Positions 33,854 to 40,330 of a stretch of DNA of 40,330 bases are shown here, one piece after another. Numbering within the stretch: position 1 is the stretch's first letter; each line of letters begins with the position of its first letter. The notes under the pieces were generated by a model. The model was not told the DNA's origin, searched no databases, and saw only the letters and a list, made by a program, of their open reading frames with translations. This DNA comes from Bacteroidales bacterium (lineage in GTDB: Bacteria > Bacteroidota > Bacteroidia > Bacteroidales > UBA932), in assembly GCA_017617655.1 (NCBI GenBank), contig JAFZVU010000005.1, positions 1 through 40,330 on the forward strand. The letters run 5' to 3'. A program made the translations under genes and the position numbers.

Positions 33854-34528
33854 TTACTGGATATTGATGCGTGCGATATACTTGTCGATGTCGTATGCCT
33901 CGAGGCTCTGGGGATATTTGTCCTTGATGGCCTCGTAGTACTCTACAGCCTTGGCTGTGTTGCCGAGCTCCTCACAGGTGATGCCGGCCTTCAGCATGTA
34001 AGCTGCAGCGAACTGGTTGTCAGCCTTCTTGATAGCCTTGTTGTATGCAGCGAGAGCGGCGTTGTAGTCGCCGGTACCGCAATATGCGTCACCCAGGCAG
34101 CTGAGAGCCCTGGCGGCGAGGATATCGTCTTTGCCTTTGTATTTCTTGAGGTACTTGATGGCATCTTCGAAATTCTTGAGCTGGAGCTCGCTGACACCGG
34201 CGTACATGAAGACAGCCTTGCCGGCCTTTGCGCCATACTGTGCGATAATGTCACGGAATCCGAGAGAAGAACCGTCACCTTCCAGAGCGGTCTGATAATC
34301 TCCGGCGGCGAAGTAGTTCTCTGCCGCATAGCTGTCGTCAAGGGCTGCCGCCTTCGCGGGTTTGATGACCCATGTGCTTATTGCAAGGCAGATCGCAACA
34401 ACTGCGAGGATGCCGATTGCTATCCAGCCCAACAACTTACCGTTCTTTTTCAAAAATTCTTCAGTCCCGCTGACTGCCTGCCCTACTGCCTGTTGATTTT
34501 CTGTAGGTTTCTGTTTGTTACTAGCCAT
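33854..34528 (-). CDS. TPR-containing membrane protein (YfgM-like topology)
   Basis: A 224-aa protein: a cytosolic N-terminus of about 30 residues (Lys/Gln-rich), one TM helix (LLGWIAIGILAVVAICLAI), then an outside part of about 165 residues. TPR-like helix pairs there include ENYFAAGDYQTALEGD, AGVSELQLKNFEDAIKYLKKY, LSCLGDAYCGTGDYNAALAAYNKAI and AGITCEELGNTAKAVEYYEAI. This is the architecture of YfgM-type SecYEG-associated chaperone adaptors; TPR repeats alone do not prove it. First gene of a two-gene operon with yebC. Confidence 0.84.
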   Translation of the reverse strand: MASNKQKPTENQQAVGQAVSGTEEFLKKNGKLLGWIAIGILAVVAICLAISTWVIKPAKAAALDDSYAAENYFAAGDYQTALEGDGSSLGFRDIIAQYGAKAGKAVFMYAGVSELQLKNFEDAIKYLKKYKGKDDILAARALSCLGDAYCGTGDYNAALAAYNKAIKKADNQFAAAYMLKAGITCEELGNTAKAVEYYEAIKDKYPQSLEAYDIDKYIARINIQ

Positions 34529-34568
34529 TATAGTTTGAATATTGATTAATCCATAAAATTGCGAATCG

Positions 34569-34576
34569 CAAAATTA
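34569..34576 (-). promoter_or_regulatory. Putative promoter for TPR-yebC: -7 TAATTTTG with -33 TTTG
   Basis: TAATTTTG on the minus strand matches TAnnTTTG. A TTTG lies 18 bases upstream (34595-34598), the best -33 match seen in this window. The -7 element abuts a short palindrome TGCGAATCGCA (34560-34570). Confidence 0.6.
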
Positions 34577-34676
34577 CAATAAAAATACAAATCGCAAAGT
34601 TTTATTTAGTAGAGTTTTTTTGCTTCAATCTTGCTACCTTGCCACGTATTTTGGATTACTAGTATTCTATCAGTTT

Positions 34677-36953
34677 ATGAGACATCTTTCCACATTGATC
34701 CTTTCCCTGCTCATGTGCACCGGACTTCTGTCCTGCAAGCAAAAGCAACAGGTTGAACCTGAGTACCCTTTCAACGATCCTTCCCTGTCTGTGGAGGAGC
34801 GAGTCAACGACCTTCTGAGCCGTCTTACCGCTGAAGAAAAAGTCGGCATGATGATGAACGCTTCAGTCGCAGTCGAGCGTCTCGGCATCCCTGCATACAA
34901 CTGGTGGAACGAAGCTCTCCACGGAGTGGCACGCGCCGGAGCTGCCACAGTCTTCCCGCAGGTGATCGGCATCGCCGCCACTTTCGATGAAGACCTGAAT
35001 CTGGAGACCTACACCATCGCTTCCGACGAGGCGAGGGCCAAATACAACGACGCCATGGCTAACGGCTACTACAGGCAGTATTACGGCCTTACGTTCTGGA
35101 CGCCCAACGTCAACATCTTCCGCGACCCGCGCTGGGGACGCGGCCACGAGACCTATGGCGAAGACCCCTACCTCACTTCAAGGATGGGTCTGGCTGCCGT
35201 CAGGGGCCTCCAGGGCGATGACAAGAATTTCTTCAAGGCCAATGCGTGCGCCAAGCACTACGCAGTCCATAGCGGGCCGGAGCCGGACCGCCACTCTTTC
35301 GACGTCACCGTCTCCCCCACCGACCTCTGGGAAACCTACCTCCCCGCTTTCAAGACTCTGGTCACCGAAGGCAACGTACAGGAGGTAATGTGTGCCTACA
35401 ACCGCTACGAAGGCGCTCCCTGCTGCGGCAGCACCAAGCTCCTGGTAGACATCCTGCGCAGCCGCTGGGGCTACAAGGGCATTGTAGTCTCTGACTGCGG
35501 CGCCATCGACGACTTCTATGTAAAGGGCCGCCACGAAACCCATCCGGACGCCCTTACCGCTTCGAAAGATGCAATATTGAACGGCACTGACCTCGAGTGC
35601 GGCAGCTCGTACAGATCGATGATAGAGGGCATACAAAAAGGCGTCATCACAGATGCCGACCTCGACCCGCATGTAGGCCGTCTGATCGCCGACCGCATCG
35701 AGCTGGGCATGCTGGATCCCGAGGACCGCACCCCATGGAAAGACTATAATCTCGACATGGTCTGCACTCCGGAACACATAGCCCATTCCCTCAAAGTTTC
35801 AAGGGAGAGCATGGTGCTCCTGAAAAATGAAGGCAACGTGCTCCCTCTCAGCAAGGACCTCAAGAAGATCGCGGTGGTCGGAGTGAATGCCGACGACTCG
35901 CTGATGCTGCTTGGCAACTACAACGGCGCTCCCCTCAAAGTGGTGACCATCCTCGACGGCATCAAGGCCAAGTTCCCGGCCGCCGAAGTCAATTATGTGG
36001 AAGGCTGCAAGCTGGTAGACGGATATGTGGCCCGCCTGCGCCAGTCGGCCGATTCACGCCAGGTCAACGGCGGACAGCCTGTCCCCCAGCCTGCCAACCT
36101 CGAGCCCTGGAAGGCTCCTGAGAACTTCGACGAGGTAGTGGCCCAGGTGAAGGATGCAGAAGTAATAATATATGTAGGAGGCCTGTCCCCCAACCTTGAG
36201 GGCGAAGAGATGCGCGGCGTCGTATACGAAGGCTTCAAGGGTGGCGACCGCACCACCATCGAACTGCCCGCAGTACAGAGCAGGCTCCTTGCAGCCCTCC
36301 GCACCACCGGCAAGCCTGTCGTGTTCGTGCTGACCACCGGCAGCACCATCGGCCTTGAGAAAGACGAGCCCAACTACGATGCTCTGCTGGTAGCATGGTA
36401 TCCCGGCGAACAGGGCGGTAACGCAGTCGCCGACGTTCTGGCCGGCGACTACAACCCTGCAGGCCGCCTGCCCCTTACATTCTATAAATCTACAGCCCAG
36501 CTCCCCGACTTCGAAGATTACGACATGGCCGGCAGAACCTACCGCTACTTCGACGGCGAGCCGCTCTATCCCTTCGGATACGGCATCGGCTACACCTCGT
36601 TCTCATACGGCAAGGGCAAGCTTTCCAAGTCAAGCATCAAGAAAGGCGCCAGCGTCAAGCTGAGCTTCGAAGTCCGCAATGACGGCAGCAAGGACGGCGA
36701 AGAAGTTGCCCAGGTATACGTAAGGCGTCTGAACGACCCTGCCGCTCCGCTCAAGTCGCTGCGAGGCTTCAAACGTGCCGCCATCAAGGCCGGAGCCAGC
36801 CGCAAATACGAGTTCACCCTCGGCCCCGACGCCTTCTCGTTCTACGACAGCAGCGTTGACGACCTGGCTGAAAAAGCCGGAGATTACGAGATCCTCTTCG
36901 GCAGCTCATCTTCCGACAAGGACCTGCAGAAGCTGACACTCACAGTGAAATAA
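34677..36953 (+). CDS. GH3 family beta-glycosidase, lipoprotein (beta-xylosidase-like)
   Basis: A 758-aa exo-glycosidase with lipobox LLSC (Cys20 of MRHLSTLILSLLMCTGLLSC). The GH3 N-terminal barrel has NWWNEALHGVARAG, TFWTPNVNIFRDPRWGRGHETYGEDPYL, ACAKHYAVHSGPE and the nucleophile Asp273 in VVSDCGAIDD. The C-terminal alpha/beta sandwich has VVGVNADDSLMLLGNYNG and WYPGEQGGNAVADVL, followed by a fibronectin III-like end (LSFEVRNDGSKDGEEVAQVY). The SDCGAI nucleophile context is common in xylosidase/arabinosidase GH3 members; substrate not proven. The ATG at 34677 is preferred to an in-frame ATG at 34620 because it opens the signal peptide. Followed 23 bases on by the collagen-like genes. Confidence 0.93.
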   Translation: MRHLSTLILSLLMCTGLLSCKQKQQVEPEYPFNDPSLSVEERVNDLLSRLTAEEKVGMMMNASVAVERLGIPAYNWWNEALHGVARAGAATVFPQVIGIAATFDEDLNLETYTIASDEARAKYNDAMANGYYRQYYGLTFWTPNVNIFRDPRWGRGHETYGEDPYLTSRMGLAAVRGLQGDDKNFFKANACAKHYAVHSGPEPDRHSFDVTVSPTDLWETYLPAFKTLVTEGNVQEVMCAYNRYEGAPCCGSTKLLVDILRSRWGYKGIVVSDCGAIDDFYVKGRHETHPDALTASKDAILNGTDLECGSSYRSMIEGIQKGVITDADLDPHVGRLIADRIELGMLDPEDRTPWKDYNLDMVCTPEHIAHSLKVSRESMVLLKNEGNVLPLSKDLKKIAVVGVNADDSLMLLGNYNGAPLKVVTILDGIKAKFPAAEVNYVEGCKLVDGYVARLRQSADSRQVNGGQPVPQPANLEPWKAPENFDEVVAQVKDAEVIIYVGGLSPNLEGEEMRGVVYEGFKGGDRTTIELPAVQSRLLAALRTTGKPVVFVLTTGSTIGLEKDEPNYDALLVAWYPGEQGGNAVADVLAGDYNPAGRLPLTFYKSTAQLPDFEDYDMAGRTYRYFDGEPLYPFGYGIGYTSFSYGKGKLSKSSIKKGASVKLSFEVRNDGSKDGEEVAQVYVRRLNDPAAPLKSLRGFKRAAIKAGASRKYEFTLGPDAFSFYDSSVDDLAEKAGDYEILFGSSSSDKDLQKLTLTVK

Positions 36954-36976
36954 TTATTTAGTTACCATAAAGTATC

Positions 36977-38176
36977 ATGAAAACAATCAGTGGCATTTTT
37001 AGAAAAAAAGCCCTCCACATACTGTCTGCTCTGACAGTTATGGCTGGACTTGCAGCGCTGACAGGCAGCTGCTATGACGACAGCTATATCCTGGACCAAC
37101 TGAACAAACATGACCTCCAGATCCAGAATCTGGAGAAGCTATGTTCAGAGATGAACACCAACATCTCTTCATTGCAGACCATCGTGACAGCCATCTCCAA
37201 CAACGACTTCGTGACCGACATCACTCCGCTGGTGGAGAACGGCGTGGAAGTCGGCTACACCATCACCTTCTCGAAGAGCGGTTCCGTGAACATCTACCAC
37301 GGCAAGAACGGCAAGGACGGTGCTGACGGCAAGGATGGCAAGGACGGAAAGGACGGTGTCGACGGCAAGGACGGTGCCGACGGAAGCACGCCCGTGATTG
37401 GAGTGAAACAAGATGAGGACGGCCTCTGGTACTGGACTCTCGACGGAAAGTGGCTGCTCGATGACAATGGCGACAAGGTTCGCGCATCTGCGATCGACGG
37501 CGCTGACGGACAGGACGGAGCCGACGGCAGCAACGGGGCCAACGGCGCCAACGGCGTCACTCCCCAGCTGAAGATTCAGAATGACTACTGGTATATCAGC
37601 TACGACAACGGTTCGACATGGAACCGCCTCGGCAAGGCCACCGGCCAGGACGGAAAGGACGGTAAAGACGGCAAGGACGGCAAAAACGGCAAGGACGGTA
37701 TTGACGGACATGACGGCCGGGACGGCACTGACGGCACTGACGGTAAAGACGGCACCTCATTCTTCAAGAGCGTGGAAGTCAAGGATACCACCATCGAGCT
37801 CACCCTTAACGACGCCAACGGCACCAAGATCATCCTCAACAGGGTATTGCCCCTCTCCATTAGTTTCTACGACAGCGACCTGGAAGACAAGAATCTGATA
37901 GACATAAACAAACCAGTCGTAGTTAATACCAATTCTAACATATCATTTTACTTCGAAGTAACGGCAGATGCGGCTGCCGAAATAAGCATTGACGCCGTGG
38001 GTTCTTCAGAAGCCAGAGCCAAAGTGATCACCCAGGCTGTCGACAAGAACCGCAAAGGCCGTATCGACGTCGAGATCGGCTCGACTGTGAATGATTATTA
38101 CTGCAAGGTCAGCGTCTTCGTAGGCGACGGAACGACATTGCTGGTCAAGACCATCGAATTTAAAGAAAACGACTAG
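36977..38176 (+). CDS. DUF4988 (PL29 N-terminal-like) lipoprotein with collagen-like GXY repeats, copy 1
   Basis: A 399-aa surface lipoprotein. Signal ends at Cys32 (LTGSCYDD). A short coiled coil follows (LDQLNKHDLQIQNLEKLCSE), then the DUF4988 pattern: TDITPLVENGVEVGYTITFS, NIYHGKNGKDG, TPVIGVKQDEDGLWYWTLDG, WLLDDNGDK and TPQLKIQNDYWYISYDNGST. Three collagen-like blocks of Gly-X-Asp/Asn triplets interrupt it: about 9 triplets at 37301-37384, 6 at 37499-37556 and 12 at 37643-37753. A C-terminal beta domain of about 130 residues ends in IEFKEND. No catalytic part is seen. A stalk-like display protein is inferred. It starts 23 bases after the GH3 stop and ends 2 bases before its paralogue. Confidence 0.87.
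   Translation: MKTISGIFRKKALHILSALTVMAGLAALTGSCYDDSYILDQLNKHDLQIQNLEKLCSEMNTNISSLQTIVTAISNNDFVTDITPLVENGVEVGYTITFSKSGSVNIYHGKNGKDGADGKDGKDGKDGVDGKDGADGSTPVIGVKQDEDGLWYWTLDGKWLLDDNGDKVRASAIDGADGQDGADGSNGANGANGVTPQLKIQNDYWYISYDNGSTWNRLGKATGQDGKDGKDGKDGKNGKDGIDGHDGRDGTDGTDGKDGTSFFKSVEVKDTTIELTLNDANGTKIILNRVLPLSISFYDSDLEDKNLIDINKPVVVNTNSNISFYFEVTADAAAEISIDAVGSSEARAKVITQAVDKNRKGRIDVEIGSTVNDYYCKVSVFVGDGTTLLVKTIEFKEND
37301..37753 (+). repeat. Collagen-like Gly-X-Y coding repeats in copy 1
   Basis: Three blocks of GGC/GGA-AAG/GCT-GAC triplet codons (37301-37384, 37499-37556, 37643-37753). Repeats are mostly Gly-Lys-Asp with Gly-Ala-Asp; no proline in the Y position. Confidence 0.85.
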
Positions 38177-38178
38177 CG

Positions 38179-40257
38179 ATGAAACGGAAGATAACATGCC
38201 TCAGGTTCCTGCTCTGGACTGCGGTCATATCTGCCGGCGTTTCGATTGCCGGCTGCTATGACGACACGGCAGTGCTGAGCAGGCTCGAACAGCAGGCTGC
38301 CCGCCTTGCCGCCCTCGACAAGACATGTTCAGACCTGAATACGAACATCGCATCTCTGCAGAAGATTATCGAGGCACTGCAGAAGAACGATTATGTGACT
38401 TCTGTCACCCCTGTGAAGGAAGACGGCAAAGTGGTAGGCTATACCCTTGCCTTCGCCAGCTCAGGGCCTGTTACTATCTACCACGGCAGAAACGGCGCCG
38501 ACGGCGCTGACGGTACGGACGGCGCCAACGGCACCGACGGTAAAAACGGCACTGACGGCCGCGACGGAATCGACGGCTCAGTGCCCGTAATCGGCGTGAT
38601 GCAGGATGAGGACGGCTTGTGGTACTGGACTCTGAACGGAGAATGGCTGCTCGATGACAATGGCGACAAAGTCAAGGCTGTCGGCAAAGACGGTGCTGAC
38701 GGCAGCGACGGCAGCAACGGCCGTGGCGGTACTGACGGCATCACTCCGCAGCTTAAAGTCGAGGAGGGTTACTGGTATCTCAGCCTCGACGGCGGCCAGA
38801 CATGGGAGAACATCGGCCGTGCCACAGGCGATCCGGGACGGGACGGTTTCAACGGCCTGGACGGCTTTGACGGAAACGACGGACGTAACGGATACAACGG
38901 GCGCAACGGACATATCGGCCATATAGGCACCAACGGCGTCGACGGAGACACTATGTTCACGTCTATCGTCCAGACGGGCAATTCGGTGACCATCACACTC
39001 TCCAACGGACAGACAATTGTCGTTCCTATGGAGAACCCCCTCTCCATTACCTTCACGGCGGATGGCAAGACCGTAGGGCCAGAGAACCCCATCATTATGC
39101 CGTTGAATTATACTGCGCTTACTGTCAAGTATGTCGTAACTTCCAACAATAAAAACATCACTGTTGCGACTGCTTGTTCGGAAGACATGGACGCCATGGT
39201 CATCCCGGATGCAACGAACCCGCTGCAGGGTATAATCAATATCAAATCAGGCTTGGAATTCGAGGATCTCGTGTCCAAGGTTATCGTCTTTGTTTCCGAC
39301 GGCACCCACACTATCATGCGTTCTCTCTCCTTCGATGCGATGAAGCTTTATGCCGACCCCAGCCAGGCGAGCAGCGTGAATTTGAATTACAAGCAGCAGA
39401 CACTCATCTACAAGCTCCACACAAACTATCCTTTCAGTGTCGTCGTTCCTGATGATGCCAAGTCGTGGATCCATATAATCTCGACCAAGACGACGGAAGA
39501 GTATAACATCAAGATGACTATTGACAAGAATGAATCACTGACTGACGACCGCGAAGCGACTGTCACCATAAAGAATTCTTTCAATGCTCTGGACCTTAGA
39601 TTCACTATTTCCCAGAAACGCATGCCGACTGAGATTACATTCAGCGACAGCAAGCTGAAGGCTCTGCTGATTGCCAACGGCATCGACACCGACGGAGACG
39701 GCATCATTTCTACTGACGAAGCAGCCGCCGTCAAGTCTCTCGAGACCTTGATTGGCGCCGACACTCTGTTTGTCAAGTCAAGTATCTCATCATTCGACGA
39801 ATTCAAATATTTTACCGGCATCGATACTATTCCGGCCGGCAGCTTCAGAAACTGGACCCAGCTGACTTCGATCACTCTTCCGGAAAGTATCAAGGTGATA
39901 GACATGGATTTCGACGCTACGGATGACAATTCTATCTTCCGCAATTGCCCGAATTTGACAAAGTTCAAGGGCAAGTTCTCTACCATGAACGAGGATGCTC
40001 TGCTTTACAAAGGCAAACTTATCAAGGTTGCAGAGAGCGTGACCAATTTTACTATTCCGGCCGGCACAGATACTATAGTCCGCTTTGCCTTCTACAATTC
40101 AAATGTTCAGGATCTGACGATTCCCGAATCTGTCAAGGTTATCGGTGAAAGTGCGTTCGAATTCTCCAAGGTTGATACTGTGATAATATCGGTAAACTCC
40201 AATAAGGAACCTTACGTCAAAAAGATTGGTGAGAAATCTTTAACACCTCGACTGTGA
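38179..40257 (+). CDS. DUF4988/collagen-like/BACON/EF-hand/LRR surface lipoprotein, copy 2, apparently frameshifted near its visible end
   Basis: A large modular lipoprotein: lipobox IAGC (Cys26), then the same DUF4988 frame as copy 1 (SVTPVKEDGKVVGYTLAF, TPQLKVEEGYWYLSLDGG) with Gly-X-Y blocks at 38485-38577, 38685-38736 and 38827-38946. A BACON-like domain (about residues 395-480, ending in RFTISQKR) follows. An EF-hand loop DTDGDGIISTDE is at residues 503-514 with all calcium ligands, then leucine-rich LRR_5-type units (LTSITLPESIKVID, VQDLTIPESVKVIGESAF). The frame hits TGA at 40255-40257 with SLTPRL, while the next frame continues as a BspA-like repeat; one T appears missing at 40239-40241. 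Without that lesion the gene runs off the window. Starts 2 bases after copy 1 stops. Confidence 0.8.
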   Translation: MKRKITCLRFLLWTAVISAGVSIAGCYDDTAVLSRLEQQAARLAALDKTCSDLNTNIASLQKIIEALQKNDYVTSVTPVKEDGKVVGYTLAFASSGPVTIYHGRNGADGADGTDGANGTDGKNGTDGRDGIDGSVPVIGVMQDEDGLWYWTLNGEWLLDDNGDKVKAVGKDGADGSDGSNGRGGTDGITPQLKVEEGYWYLSLDGGQTWENIGRATGDPGRDGFNGLDGFDGNDGRNGYNGRNGHIGHIGTNGVDGDTMFTSIVQTGNSVTITLSNGQTIVVPMENPLSITFTADGKTVGPENPIIMPLNYTALTVKYVVTSNNKNITVATACSEDMDAMVIPDATNPLQGIINIKSGLEFEDLVSKVIVFVSDGTHTIMRSLSFDAMKLYADPSQASSVNLNYKQQTLIYKLHTNYPFSVVVPDDAKSWIHIISTKTTEEYNIKMTIDKNESLTDDREATVTIKNSFNALDLRFTISQKRMPTEITFSDSKLKALLIANGIDTDGDGIISTDEAAAVKSLETLIGADTLFVKSSISSFDEFKYFTGIDTIPAGSFRNWTQLTSITLPESIKVIDMDFDATDDNSIFRNCPNLTKFKGKFSTMNEDALLYKGKLIKVAESVTNFTIPAGTDTIVRFAFYNSNVQDLTIPESVKVIGESAFEFSKVDTVIISVNSNKEPYVKKIGEKSLTPRL

Positions 40258-40330
40258 CGGATATGTACTGCATGTTCTATATGTGCCAGTCGTTGACTTC
40301 GCTCGACCTCAGATCGTTCAACACCAAGAA
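40239..40330 (+). pseudogene. Out-of-frame continuation of copy 2: BspA-like (DUF285-type) repeat, cut by window edge
   Basis: In the frame one base earlier, 40239 onward reads FNTSTVTDMYCMFYMCQSL, then TSLDLRSFNTK, a classic BspA-type leucine-rich repeat. It is closed upstream by a TGA at 40230-40232 in that frame, so it cannot have its own long start. Adding one T to the TTT at 40239-40241 gives a seamless join (EKSFNTSTVTDM), matching the later SFNT in the next repeat. Confidence 0.75.

Noticed and set aside
37301-38946. Gly-X-Y coding repeats considered as a CRISPR array
   Set aside because: Units are 9-base codon triplets inside intact reading frames, without spacers of constant length or unique sequence.

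Overview
The window reads as chromosomal DNA from a Bacteroidales bacterium, probably a gut-type anaerobe. Five things point there. (i) At least ten intergenic sites match the Bacteroidetes -7 promoter element TAnnTTTG. (ii) Shine-Dalgarno sequences are mostly absent. (iii) Several families are typical of Bacteroidetes: a DUF5020 outer-membrane protein, DUF4301, DUF349, DUF4988 (PL29 N-terminal-like) lipoproteins, a BACON-like domain, a fimbrillin-like lipoprotein, and an OadG subunit fused to a lamin-tail domain. (iv) There is a complete methylmalonyl-CoA decarboxylase operon of the propionate pathway. (v) Lipoprotein signals are abundant. I saw no rRNA, tRNA, CRISPR array, phage or intact insertion sequence.

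Layout. 1-7219 (minus): a tightly packed operon surE-lpxB-[HAMP sensor]-trkH-[RecD-like helicase]-[DPP IV], the last gene cut by the window edge just after its catalytic serine. 7269-8430: monocistronic gapA with promoter and terminator, divergent from surE. 8436-13013 (minus): DUF349 protein-yidC-yggS. 13072-13755: trmD, divergent from that operon. 13768-17550 (minus): a 46-aa ORF, a fimbrillin-like/beta-helix lipoprotein, and a membrane-spanning Kelch-AraC regulator. 17808-19147 (plus): two tandem paralogous cysteine-rich lipoproteins overlapping a MauE/DoxX-thioredoxin fusion. 19241-21911 (plus): apt, a DUF5020 Tsx-like channel and an AzgA-type purine permease, which together look like a purine salvage unit. 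21928-26426 (minus): lysA-ffh-folD-galM. 26526-28007 (plus): DUF4301. 28008-28406: a gene-free island of repeats and hairpins. 28407-32943 (minus): mce-mmdA-[OadG/lamin-tail]-biotin carrier-mmdB. 33105-34528 (minus): TPR membrane protein and yebC. 34677 to the end (plus): a lipoprotein GH3 glycosidase followed by two tandem collagen-like DUF4988 lipoproteins; the second carries an apparent one-base deletion just before the window ends.

How the genes work together. Most of the window is housekeeping: envelope biogenesis (lpxB, yidC, ffh), tRNA modification, lysine and folate metabolism, glycolysis. Three units are accessory and more interesting: the cysteine-rich lipoprotein/thioredoxin cassette (17808-19147), the surface lipoprotein plus one-component membrane regulator (13768-17550), and the GH3/collagen-like surface cluster at the right end. 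The repeat island at 28008-28406 holds a 41-base match to the last codons of the MauE-thioredoxin gene, two related hairpins and a pair of imperfect inverted repeats. No single clearly new multi-gene defence or mobile system is evident. The strongest leads are the cysteine cassette, the purine unit and the repeat island.
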